Below, in pieces: positions 44,405 to 56,500 of a stretch of 62,000 nucleotides of DNA (positions are counted from its first letter, which is position 1; each line of letters opens with the position of its first letter). This DNA is from Mesostigma viride (taxonomy: Eukaryota; Streptophyta; Mesostigmatophyceae; Mesostigmatales; Mesostigmataceae): contig RPFO01000080.1 of NCBI GenBank assembly GCA_009746045.1, positions 6,333,817 to 6,395,816 of the forward strand. Reading direction: 5' to 3'. A program made the translations under genes and the position numbers. The notes beneath the pieces are model-generated. The model searched no databases. It worked only from the letters and a program-made list of their open reading frames with translations, and had not been told where the DNA came from.

Positions 44405-44886
44405 GGAATATACCAGTAGTGTAGATTAGATAGGCTTAGCCTTGCAAGTGGCCCACGCGCATGTGCGCCCATAATGGCCCCCATGGATGATGCTTTCAGT
44501 ATCTAGCCGCGCCCAGCCTACAATGGGACCTCCCATGGATGATGCATTAAGAATTTAGCCATGCGATGCCTATGCAGGGAGTTACTCTCTGCTGAGATGC
44601 CATGTGTACACCAGCTATAGCCTAGCCACATACCCTCCACCCCATATGTCATGCAGGCCTTCTAGGCCCTCTCCTCAAGCCCCCCCTGGGTGCCTGTGCT
44701 TGTTAAGGAGGCATGAACCATCATGGCGGTGCAGGTGCACCTTGTGCACCCAGAGCAGGTGACAGTTGTACATCCTCCACCTGCAGGTTGTAGCCCTGAT
44801 TGTATTACAAACCCATAGATGCCCCTTTCTCAGGGCTATGTGTTACATATGCTCCCAACGGAGCTATGATTTTAATTAATTAATCC
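43095..44886 (+). mobile_element. ORF1-only LINE copy, subfamily 3
   Basis: Plus-strand copy with near-complete ORF1 (43,095-44,404), ~450-bp 3' UTR, hairpin GCTCC-CAAC-GGAGC (44,851-44,864) and TTAA tail to ~44,886. No ORF2 between ORF1 and the 3' end. Confidence 0.85.
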
Positions 44887-44975
44887 ATTCCATCCCATGT
44901 TCCCCCCCACTGAGGACTTATGCTCACGTGACGCAGTCACGTGTCTATTAATTAATTAATTAATTAATTAATTAC
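44887..44975 (+). mobile_element. Short retroposon 3' end, ACGTGAC-GCA-GTCACGT hairpin type
   Basis: Hairpin CACGTGAC-GCA-GTCACGTG at 44,925-44,943 with a (TTAA)n tail at 44,947-44,975. Only ~40 nt of body precede the hairpin. Same ending as 15,968-16,005. Confidence 0.55.
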
Positions 44976-44989
44976 ATAACATAACTCCG

Positions 44990-46812
44990 TACGTGCACTG
45001 GTGCTCGCCCAGCCTCCCGGGCTCGCCTCGCCATCTGCATCGCCTGAACCTAAGCGCAGTTGCTCTGCTGAGCCGCCCTGGGAAGAGACCTCCTTTGACG
45101 TCAACAGCTCCGGCTTCTGGCGACGCAGCCCCAGTTGCATGGTTCATGGAAGACGTGTTTTACGGCAATCACGCCTCGCTTCTAGCCCTGCACATGCGTG
45201 TACCTCACGTCCCACAACCGTGGCCGCTGGCCTGGTGACGGCAAGCTTGTCGACCCCGCCGAGGCTCTCCCAATCATTCACCGCATGAGTCGCCCCAAGC
45301 TCCAACGCTTCGCCCTCTGCTCCCTTGTTGGACGCTCCGAATCCGAGATCTGGGCTTCCCAACCGCCCCCCCCACCTTCCCCACCGAAGCCACCATCCGC
45401 ACCCTCCTCAAGGAAGCTTTCGAGCAGCACGTGACCCCTCTTGCGGCGCAGATGTGGCGGCAATTGGCGGCACGCTGGCTGCTGAGCTTCCCACCATCCC
45501 CACCGCCACCGCCACCCTCCTCGCTTCCACCCCCCCCCCCTCCGCCTCCACCGACTCCATCACCGCCCAGCTCCGCGACATCGACCAGCGCCTCAAGGAT
45601 AATGCAATCGCTATCGAGGTCTTGCAGAACACTGCACTCAGGCCTCACCGCCCAGGCAGTGAAGGACATTGCCGCCAAGCCAGCCCCGGCTGGCCTGGCC
45701 GGCGATGCTCCTCCCATCATCACGACCTGGGCGGACCTGCTTAAGCAACATACCACCTCCACCACCTCCGCCGTCGCAGCCCAGCTCCAGCGGCAGACGC
45801 TTGACCTCCGCGAGGAGGCCGAGCTCGCCAAGCGCAGCCTCAACGCCATACTCAAGAACTTCGACATGGAAGAAGGTGAGAATTCCGAGAAGCTTGCACG
45901 TGCGTTTGAGAGCAACATCCTTGCACGCATGGGCCTTCTTGGTGAGATCAAGCTAACCGCCCACCGCCTCCCCCGCGCGCGGGGTAAGGCAGGGGCGCCT
46001 CCGCTTCTTCTCATCTTTGATAGCCCAGCGGACAAGATTTCATTTCTCAGACGCCGCACTGAGCGGCTCGAGAATACTCCCTTCACCGTGGACGACGACT
46101 TGACCCTGGCACAGCAACAACGGCGACGGGAGCTATGGCCGACCTACCTCCAGCTCCGGCAGACCAAGGCGCCGCCAGCCGGTGTACTGGAAGGGGGCGG
46201 CCATCTACGTCGGCCACAAGCCCTGGCAAGCGACCCCCTCGACCACCGCGGCCCCAGCAACTCCAGCCTCAGCCTAGGGGAATACAGCAGTAGTGTAGAA
46301 TAGTAAGACAGTGGCCTTGTACATGCCCGCCTATACTACTACAGGCACTATACCAGCTTAGGCCTAGCCTTTTTAGTCATGTACATGTGTGCCTATGATG
46401 AGCCACCCTCCAGATGATGCCTAGCTTTATTTAATTATGCAGTGCCCATGCAGGGAGTAACTCTCTGCTGACTAGACGCCAACAAGGTAGCTTTTTGTAT
46501 AGCTATGCTGATCTTCCCCCCCGGCCATGACAGGCTCCCCCTTCGCTGGGCATAGCTTGAAGATCATGGGGATGCAAGTGCCCTGGTGCACCTAGAGCAA
46601 GGGTCCTTTACATCCCCACCCTTGCAGGAAGTAGCTTAGGATGTATGATAGGCCATATGCCCCCCTCTCAGGGGCTATGTCGGCTACATATACTCCCAAC
46701 GGAGTTATTCTGATCAGACACTCCGCAAAGGTGAAAACCTTTGCGTTCAGTGCCAGGCCGCGGAAAACGCGGAAAACGGAGTTATGTTACAATTCAATTC
46801 AATTCAATTCAA
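44990..46812 (+). mobile_element. ORF1-only LINE copy, subfamily 1, with extra 3' hairpins
   Basis: 5'-truncated plus-strand copy: frame-broken ORF1 (44,993-46,303), ~390-bp 3' UTR, hairpin ACTCC-CAAC-GGAGT (46,692-46,705), then ~70 bp containing two further hairpins, and a second half-hairpin CGGAGTTATG with a (CAATT)n tail to ~46,811. Confidence 0.8.
44993..46303 (+). pseudogene. L1-type ORF1 (frame-broken)
   Basis: Starts inside the N-terminal region (RALVLAQPPGLASPSASPEP). Frame shifts near 45,110, 45,440, 45,640 and 46,170. The longest open part (45,640-46,170) contains TAQAVKDIAAKPAPAGLAGD, LREEAELAKRSLNAILKNF, EEGENSEKLARAFESNILAR, HRLPRARGKAGAPPLLL and DDLTLAQQQRRRELWPTYLQ: the complete RRM and most of the CTD. 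Confidence 0.8.
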
Positions 46813-46858
46813 CTCCGTTGGGAGTAAATGTATAGCACATATCCCTGAGCCGGCTGAG
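46813..46858 (-). mobile_element. Short LINE 3' end, tail-to-tail with its neighbour
   Basis: The complement reads CTCAGGGATATGTGCTATAC... to hairpin ACTCC-CAAC-GGAGT (46,812-46,825), directly facing the CAATT tail of the previous copy. Confidence 0.65.
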
Positions 46859-46869
46859 CGTAGCACATA

Positions 46870-47190
46870 TCCCTGGCACCTCCTGCCACCCCAGACTAGG
46901 GAATATATACCAGTAGTGTAGATTAGTCAGGCTTAGCCTAACATGTGGCCCACGCGCATGTGCGCCCATAATGGCCCCCATGGATGATGCCTTCAGAATT
47001 TAGCCAAGCCATGCCTACTATAATGGGACCTCCCATGGATGTTGCATTAAGAATTCAGCCACATGTGCTATGCATAGGGCCTATGCAGAGAGATGCTCTC
47101 TGTTGAGAAGCCATGCCCTAGCTCTTGTATATAGCCATGATGATCTTCCCGCCCCCACATGACAGGCTCCTCCTTAGCTGGGCATAGCTC
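46870..47190 (+). mobile_element. LINE relic, subfamily 3: ORF1 stop region and 3' UTR fragment
   Basis: Matches 44,370-44,640 (GGCACCTCCTGCCACCCCAG, TAGGGAATATA-CCAGTAGTGTA, then ATGGCCCCCATGGATGATGC). It ends without a hairpin near 47,190. Confidence 0.7.
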
Positions 47191-47895
47191 ACAACGGTAC
47201 GAGCCGCGCCAAAATCCGCCCTCGTAAGCGGTACCCGAAAAGTGGCGCCAAATGCGATTTTTGGTGTGCGCGTGCACAAAAAGGTGGGGTGTTCAGCAAG
47301 ACGTCCATCCATAGTGCAGCCGGTAGGGCCCAGTTTTCTGCATGTTTTCCGGGTAAATGGGTATTTTTATTAACCAATAGGAATATCATTAGGTTAAGAG
47401 GTACCACGTATCGACCAGCTGGTTACCCTCTGAGGGTAGTGTGATAGGTGAAAGGCCGGTTTAGAAAGGAGCATTGTGTGACCAAGGGAGCCAACTAGTG
47501 ACGCGCGTAAGGTCACCGTGAGGAATGCAAGTAAACACCCTGTTGCGTCCCAGGAGAGCATGGAAGAGCTCCAAGGGGCTGGGCCTGTCATTGTTGGGGC
47601 CGGGGTCCCACACCTTGTATTGTTCTTGCGCCAAGAGCCAATGAGCGCGACGCATTGCTGAGTTCCAGTTTTCTGCATGTTTTTCGGGGAAATGGGTATA
47701 TTTTTATTAGCCAATTATGGACCAAAGAGGGTTTTCTGCATGTTTTCGGGGAAATGGGTATATTTTATTAGCCAATTATGGACCAAAGAGGTGAGAGGGG
47801 AAATGAGTATATGAGAAATGGGTTTTCTGCATGTTCACATCAGCTGCTATCTACAATGCTGTAAGCGGAACCACCCACACTGTACAATATTCGGT
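47191..47895. repeat. Unassigned DNA with a dispersed ~65-bp repeat
   Basis: The phrase TTTTCTGCATGTTTT-CGGG-AAATGGGTAT recurs at about 47,333, 47,668 and 47,732, two copies followed by TTAGCCAATTATGGACCAAA. No coding potential recognised. Confidence 0.6.
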
Positions 47896-47897
47896 AC

Positions 47898-47898
47898 C

Positions 47899-47993
<95 letters not shown>

Positions 47994-48008
47994 TGTTGTT
48001 GTTGTTGT
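47898..48008 (+). repeat. (TAG)n/(TTG)n microsatellite
   Basis: About 32 GTA/TAG units to 47,992, then five TTG units. Confidence 0.95.
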
Positions 48009-50548
48009 GTCCCACGCCGCACATAGGCAGCAGAGAATCTATAGTGATTCGGTACCGTATCCCCTAAATGGTCTGAGATCCTGCCGATAAATCGGCTGGA
48101 TCTTCACAATTTTGCAAACCAGATGCCATCCAACCTACCCATATCCAATGGCTGTCCTTGGGGGCCAAGCATGTCCATGAGTTGCCCTTCGGGTTGGTAT
48201 ATCACAACTTCACATATATGCAGGGTAGGCCATATATAACTGCCGTCAAAGTCAGGGGGGTCAAGACGCGTGTTTTCATTTTTGGTAGAATGTGCATTTT
48301 GAATTATGTTATAAGACCTAGGCACCTACCACTTCAGGGATGATAAACAATTAGTTGCTGAACAGTTTGAGCCATTGGGGTCATCATTTGGGTGGGTATA
48401 CCAGCAGTTACACCCAGTACAGCCCATAGGGGTACCGTTGGTAAAAAGCAACCAAGGGGGTAAGGGTGGGCATACTACCTACTAATATGGCCACCAACCA
48501 TGCCAAACAATACATTTCCCTTCCACAATGATGGGGAAGCATAACTGCATCATCACACTGCCCTTACATGGCACCTATGTGCAGGTGCTACCTTGTCCAT
48601 GCACGTAGGTAACGTGGTACGGATACCCTACGCAAGGCATGCATTCTAGGAGGCAGCCACCAACAAACTAGTGATGTTGAGCCTATTTCAGCCTGCCCTA
48701 GCAAGGATAAACTAGGCCTAAGCTGCTATAGCTTGCCAGGTGATGGCCAGCACACCTGGTGGCACATGCTGTCAATGGGAAGCTTTTACTCACCAGTTAC
48801 GTGCTTGATGATGCCACAGAGACCAGCCAACTGCCTCACACTCATGCAATATGTGTATGGGAAATGTATAACAAACATATATGGAGGTATTCAAACCCAT
48901 ACAGCCTCTAAAACTTATCACCATCACCCTGTGGCAGGTCAACTGACTGAGGGAAGCATCTAAGAAGGGTGTTTTAGAAAGGGGCCAGGCCAGGGTCAAG
49001 AAAGAGCATGAATAATGCAAAAAGAATGTGCTACACAAGCTAGAACGTATATATAAACGTAAAACATCGATAGGAAAACGATGCTTAAGCTTTACCAGGC
49101 ATGGATGGCGTTACCTTGGCCCAGGCGGTGGCCGCAAAATGGCGCATTTCGGCACACCAAAGTTCTGCAGCATGGTCGCTGGATTCGGCGAGTTCTGGCC
49201 ACCCTTGCACGTTTACGACTAATATGTATCATAAAAAGTACAAAGAAACCGATATATCCTTTAAAATACGCCGGAAAGGTATTGCTGTCAACGTTTCTAT
49301 CGTCCGGCCTGATCGCAGTTTCTTCCAGCAAGAACGCTGCCGACACCTATCAAAAGGCATTCCCGCGAACCAAAAATTGGCCTGTATGATCTTTAGGACG
49401 TATAAAATCAATATCCTAAGTTTGGTCAGAAAATTCGAACGAAAACGTAAATGCCATGCGTGGGCGCAAGCCGCCATGGCCAGGTCGTCGTTTTCCGGAA
49501 TGCACGTTGTACGTGAAAAAGTACCCTGACCCCTTGTACTTTGACCGGCCAGAACACCTCTATAACTTTGTCAGAAGTACAAACCCATGGTGTATGCAAA
49601 CCCATATACCATGCTTTAGAGTATTTTATAAACTTTCGATCTTCTCAGCTAAACGTTTCCTAATTCTCAATAGTTTTCGCGGCATTTGGTCGCCCGAGAA
49701 GGGGCCGATGCATCGGCTGGAACTCGATTTTTGGCGGAAAATCGGCCGCAAGACCATTTAGGGGGTATGCATGACGTCTGACGACGAGAAGCGTCAAGCC
49801 GTCAACACGGATCGCGCCACGTACATAGCCGGCAGGCCGCAGGCTGCACGCGCAGGAGAAATCCCGCCAAAGCCTGCGGGGAGGTCGACCCTCAAGGCCC
49901 CAGCATCCTCCGGACTCCGGTGCATACAGTAGCTCTGCATACGCGAGTCCCGGCTGCGTGGGGCGCAGGCAGCTGGTCCGTTGTCACCCAAGATTACATT
50001 GCAGCAACGCGTTGTCGTCTTCTTGGCGACATTAACATGGACATGACATTCTTGCTGGATTTCATCTTCCCGCAAACAACATAATCGTGAATATTTTACA
50101 AGCCTGTATGTGCAACCACGTCAGCAGCATTGCAATATTATCCACTAGAGCTGCAAATGTGTAATAAACGCATGCGCAGTTTGGTTTTGTTGATCAACTG
50201 CATGCGGTTGCTTCAGCAGCTGTGACGACGTTTCGGGCACGTTAGCAGCTTGCTCGGTTCGCAGATGATGAAATTCGACCTTACAGCTCAGACGTGAACT
50301 GTAATCAGCTGCTGCTGCCTTATAACTTACAGCATATATACTCAAAATATCCGTAATAATATCCGTAAAAAAAAGTTGACGTTCAAATTGTTTTCTGTCG
50401 GCCAATGCAATATTTACCGAGAACTCACGACGAAGCGGGCCCATGGCCAGCCTCTTCGGCCATGTACAGCGCGCCGCGATCGGTTATTTAGGATTAATGC
50501 GCATTTGTAAATTAGGCGACGTTCAGTTACCCGCCACTTTTTCTCATT
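48009..50548. other. Intergenic DNA upstream of the giant ATPase gene
   Basis: About 2.5 kb. Only short open frames; no domain, RNA gene or clear transposon recognised. The last few hundred bases must contain the promoter of the downstream gene, but I see no definite element. Confidence 0.4.
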
Positions 50549-53500
50549 ATGGCAAGTGCAGCTGACGTCGCTTCTGCCAGCCTGCAAAGGCAGGAGGCGG
50601 CGCCGCAAGCAGTTCCTGCAGTCGAGTACGGTGCGCCTGTCGGTGGCACCCACATAAGCAGGCTGGCTCCTGATCTTTCGACGGCTTCGACAGCTCATGT
50701 GGATGCAGACGTTCCTGATCATCATGAGCTGCTCGGGCCGGGTGTTCAAGCAATAAACGCCATCAACCCACGGTTTAGAATCGTTGCGAGAGCTTTGACG
50801 AAAATATCTGAGAGTTTGCGCGACAGCCTCTACCAAAGTTTACATGAGGTCAATGGCAGCGCTAGCAGCGGCGACGCTTCGCTCGTCCTCAACAGTTTCC
50901 TAAGAAGCAACGGCGGTAATGCGTCTGAATTGTTGGCAAGGGATGAGGGGAGGATATTCCAGGCTGCATACGCTGCCATTTTGTCGCCCTTTTGTTGCGA
51001 AGCAGCCAGGCAGGCCTGCGTTAGCCCGTCTCCTAACACCAAGAGGCTGGCTCTGGAGCTGGCCGCGTTTTGCAACTGGTACCTGTGTGACGCGCTCCTG
51101 GCATCCACTGTGACAGACGCAAACCTTTCATGGTCGTCATTGAGATGGGAAGTTGTCAGAATGCTGTTGCGTCGGGACATTTGCATACGCGATGCAGCGA
51201 GCACGGTTGACCCTGGATTGCAGCAGCGCCCCATGGAAGACATGGCCGTGCCACATGTACAATTACCTGGTCATTACAACACAGTTGATGGGGCGCGCAC
51301 GACGTATATGTCAGCCGTGGAGGTTTATATCCAGCTTCTGGGTGAATCTGAGGGGTCTGACACAGCCGCCCAGGGATTTGTGGTGAAGGATCTTCAGGTG
51401 GAGAGCACCTTGTTAGAGCTGTTGGACAAGGTGTGCAGAGTCATAAATGAGCGTGTACCTCAAGGCGTCTCTGTGCCACAGGATGGTCCCTGGCCCCCCC
51501 TGCTGGCACATGATCTCTCGTCTCTGTTCGCCGCAACTCTCTTCCCACCGCTGCCCACAGGTGAGGTGGTGCCTGGGAACAACATCACCGCAGTGGGGCC
51601 GACGTTAAGGCAAGAGCTGAGAGCCTTTCGGGACGCCATGATCGAGATGGAGAGGGCCTACATAAGAGATGCAAGGGATGTATCGGCTGCCGTTGCCGCC
51701 CCCGTGGATCTCACCGTGGGGTACTCTGATGGGAGGACGGTTTCCCTCAGGAGAGGGGACATGCCTCAGCCGCGCTCATCTGCGTTGCCGTTGATTGCCA
51801 GCGTCCTGGGTCAAGCGGAAGAGGATTTGCTGCTCCCAGCGCACCATGGCAGCCCAATCCTGTGCAACATCGGCAAATTTGCCAACCACCTCGGCGACCT
51901 GTGCAAGCTCAGGGCGCAACTCATGCTGCCACCGGAGCAGCACAGTCGACAGAGCGCGGTCGATGCAACTCTGCGCACGCTGTTTGAGGCGGTCAAGGGG
52001 CGCCCCAACGTGCTGGCGGCATTCCTGCGGCAGGTGGTGGCGCAGCTGCTGCGGCAAGGGCTGGTCGACATCGACATGGTTGCCGCTATTCTTCGAGACA
52101 CCATTACTGCTGTGCGCCGGGTTGAGGACGACGTGTCCGCGGGTGGAGACAGTGACGCGATGAATGCACTGGGTGCGGGGATGGAGCTATTTCAGGATGG
52201 ACTCGCGAAGCTTGGGGCGCTGAAACAGGTCGAAACCGTGAATGCATTGTCGGACCTGCTTATCAACACCACCTCCCCTCATAGGCGAACGCAGGTGCTA
52301 ACATTTTTCCTGCAGGCAGTTGCCAGTGTGCGGGATGCCGGAAGGGTGGACATCACCCTTGACATGCTTCGCCCGTCGGTCAATCACTACCTCACGTCCG
52401 GAGGTTCTGAGGGCGCATCGGGGGTGCACGGACCAGAGAAATCAGTAAGTTGTTACCATCTACTTACTAATCTGACTATCTGGGGACGGGCTATTTGGTT
52501 TGTGGACCTTCGCGTGTGCTTTCAAGAAGAATCAGGTTTGAGCTATAAGGAGGAACGTCATGGCAAACTGGAAAGGGTGAGCCTTAGGCACTCTAATAGC
52601 TGACAATCCAAGAAGCATGATTGGCCACTAGTACGGCTTGCCCACAGCCTGTCGCTCTCCTTGAAACAGGAATATTGAGCCTCATTGAGTGTTATACCAT
52701 TGAGCTCACTTGCCTCTCCAACATGTTCCTACTTATATTTATTTCGATTGTTTATCTCAATATTTGATCCTTTGTACTTGCATCCCCGCAGCTGTCGGAC
52801 CGGCTGATGGCGCTGGCAACGTCACTGCAACCAGGTGACATGGTGACTGACCTGCTTCTCCTGGCCAGGGACAAGGAGGTGGCGTATCGGTACCTGTTCC
52901 GGCTCGTGCAGGACGACGCGGTAGTGGACGGGTGGAGCAAGAGCCTGCCCTTGCTGGAAGCGGTGAGGCGAAGGTCTGTCTTGGAAGCACTGGTCTCCAT
53001 GAACATCTCGCACGCACTCATGGTGGACACCCTGGATGGCCACGAACCCCTGTTTGCGTCCCTGCTCTCCCACGCGCTCGCCTGCCTGCCTGCGGATGCT
53101 GCGTGGGATATCCGGGGCGACGACTGGCGATTGCTTGTCCTCGAGTTTCTTGAGGCCACCAAACGCGCTACGACCGATGCGGCACCGCTCACCAAAGGGG
53201 CGCCTTTTGTGCATGCGCTGCTGGCCATATACCACATGTACCCGCAGTGGGAGGCCAGGAACGTGGTCACTCTACTGGACGTGGGGCAACGTGGAGGGTC
53301 AGCGGGCCTGGCGGTCCTATCTGCAGGCCTGACTAATGCACAGATGCTGCTGATGATCCAGATGGCCATCCGCGCCGACCAGCTCCAGCTTTCCTCCACC
53401 GATGGCGTGCAGGCGCATTTGGATGGCCGCCCGGTGGATGATGTCAGCGCCTGCCGGCAGTTTGTCAAGAGGCTGGTACACGCGTGCGATGACAACAACC

Positions 53501-56500
53501 TGACCGCACATGCGGCACGCTCCGCATTGCCCGCAGTCTTGGAGGCGTGCCGCACGCCCCAGACGGCAGAGCACGTGCGTGTCGTGCTGGAAGGCATGCG
53601 GCCGGACATTGTGCGGCTCGTCACGCATCAGGAGCTGGCGGTGCGTAGGGCGGCCGCTGACTTGGTGTCGCAGCTCTGGTCCTTCTCTCCTGAGGAGCAC
53701 CAGGCGCTGTGGTCCGCTGTCACCGCGGTCGTCCCTAGCGATGCGGTTACCCCTGTGAACACGAGCATGGGACGACGTGCGACTCCGGCAGGGGGAGGTG
53801 GGTCAGACGATGGCGTTGACGGGGGCCTGTTTTTCAGCCAGGAGGACGAGGGCGATGCGACTACGGGTGCGAGTTCAGGAAAGCCGGCGATCATCAAGCG
53901 AGAGGATTTCCATGCGACGGCAGAGCACGTGCGTGCGCTGCTAGCCTCAACGGACAAGGTCATGGGGAGTGCGCGTGGCAAGCTGATCCCCAGCACGGCT
54001 GCCCCATCAGGGGGCCCACCGGAGGAAGTAGCTGGCTCCGATGCGTCTGCGCCGGTGCCGGAAGACAGCATGATCCTAACGGCCACCACCCGGGAGAACA
54101 TTGCTCTGGTGCTGGACGCTGTAGAGAACTGCGTGCCTTTACTGCTTGAGGGGGACACTGGCGTGGGCAAGTCAGCCACCATCAAGCAAGCCGCGGTGCA
54201 GAGCGGGAGGGTGCTTGTCCGCCACAACATGTCCTCTCGGGTGACCGCTGACGACCTCCTGGGCAAGCTCTCCTTGGCTGCGGGCTCAGAGGGGGAGGGG
54301 GAGACGTTTGTGTTCCGCCCGGCACCGTTCACGGTGGCGTTTGAGAAGGGCCACTGGCTGCTGCTGGATGAGTTAAACCTGGCACCCGACAACGTGCTGC
54401 AGACCATCGAGTGCGCCATTGATCGCAAGGAGCTGGTGATCCGCAACACGTCGTCCTCCACGCATCCGACGAAGACCATCCTGATGCATCCCGACTTCCG
54501 ACTGTTTGCGGCGCAGAACCCAAATGCCGGCCACTTTAAGGGCAAGCGCGAGAAGCTTTCGACGTCGTTCATCAACCGATTTGTGCCCATGGTGTTTCAG
54601 GAGCTGCCCAAGAGGGAGTGGGAGGAAGTGATTTATGAGAAACTGGTGGAGGCTGGCCTGGGCAACACCCGAGACCAGCAGGCGGCCTTGAAGGGCTATG
54701 CGCAGATGATGGTGGACTTCCACGGCAAATACGTCACCCAGATACGGGATGGGTGGTATGTGGAGTGCTGCGTCTGCGCATGAGCTTCATCGCAGGATGT
54801 GAATGCTTGTGATGCATGTGCAAGGCTGCCCCATGGGAGGTGGTAGGTGCGAGCAGCCAATCACGTTGAGTTTGCAATATCCATGGGTGTTACCTGGCTG
54901 CCAGACAGCTGCATGACAGGCTAACAACTTTTAGCTGGCTTTTCAATGGGTAGTCAGTATGGCGCGTGCTCTGAATAGAGAAGGTCTGCTGAGGGATGCC
55001 GAGTATACCATTAGATGTAGTATGGTATTATTATATTATTACTCAAGAGCAAGCTGTACACTAGGCTTGGACATGCAACCGCCAAGCATTGTGGATTGTC
55101 CTATTGCTGGTAGAATGGACAAATAGCGAGGGTTGAAGAAAGGCATGGAGGGGGAGGGAGGGAGGGAGGGAGGGAAGGAGTGGGGAGGGAGGGAGGGAGG
55201 GAGGGAGGGAGGGAGGGAGGGAGGGAGGGAGGGAGGGAGGGAGGGAGGGAGGGAGGGAGGGAGGGAGGGAGGGAGGGAGGGAGGGAGGGAGGGAGGGAGG
55301 GGGAGGGAGGGAGGGAGGGAGGGAGGGAGGGGGAGGGAGGGAGGGAGGGAGGGAGGGAGGGAGGGAGGGAGGGAGGGAGGGAGGGAGGGAGGGAGGGAGG
55401 AGGGAGGGAGGGAGGGAGGGAGGAGGGAGGGAGGAGGAGGGAGGGAGGGAGGGAGGGAGGGAGGGAGGGAGGGAGGGAGGGAGGGGGAGGGAGGGAGGGA
55501 GGGAGGGAGGGAGGGAGGGAGGGAGGGAGGGAGGGAGGAGGGAGGGAGGGAGGGAGGGAGGGAGGGAGGGAGGGAGGGAGGGAGGGAGGGAGGGAGGGAG
55601 GGAGGGAGGGAGGGAGGGAGGGAGGGAGGGAGGGAGGAGGGAGGAGGGAGGGAGGGAGGGAGGGAGGGAGGGAGGGAGGGAGGGAGGGAGGGAGGGAGGG
55701 AGGGAGGGAGGGAGGGAGGGAGGGAGGGAGGGAGGGAGGGAGGGAGGGAGGGAGGCAACATGCAGTTCGGGGGGTTGAAGGTGTGACTGGCACAGTGACA
55801 GTGCATGTGATGCGGAGTACAAGAGATGGCTGATTGATAAGGCCGAGCAAGGAAAAGGTGAGTGGGGAGAAGACAAGAGATTTTGACATTGTCATAGTTT
55901 GATTCCGGGATGGGGCCCTGCGTAGGCCCGAAGTTGCTGATGAGTTTGCTGATGGGTCGTCGTAAAGCACATTGGCTGATACAGTCCATTTCAATTGTCG
56001 ATAAGCTTGTCTTACATAATCCCTGTATGACATATTTGCATCCACAATGCCCAACATGTGCTCGTGATGTTGCCAGCTTCCCCGAGCGGTGCGGCTACGC
56101 CGATGCTTCCATCCGCGAGGTGCTCAAGCTGGTGTCTCAGCTGGCCTTCTACGCGTCCCGCGATGCCGCCTCCACCAGCGCGGGGATGCACACCCTGTGG
56201 TGGGTCATGCCCGATGCCCGTCGCAAGGAGCTGCTTGCGTTCGAGACGTGGTGCACATACGGCAGCCGTTTCCGCGGGGCTGGCGCAGAACTCGTGAAGG
56301 AGAACATCGAGCACATCTGGGGCCCGCTCCGCCCGATGCTGAGCAGGGTCAACTGGGATATTCGCCCAGACCACGTGGTTCTTTGTGAGCAGTTCTTGCA
56401 GCCACGTGTACAGCATGCCACCACGGCCACTTTCTCCTTTGACTTGCGTACAAGGCTGGAGGAGAGCGGGGCCAGGCATGTGGCGGAGGAACTGCTGGCG

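Noticed and set aside
55133-55833. Gly/Arg/Glu and Pro/Ser/Leu repeat proteins
   Set aside because: Translations of the GGGA array inside an intron.
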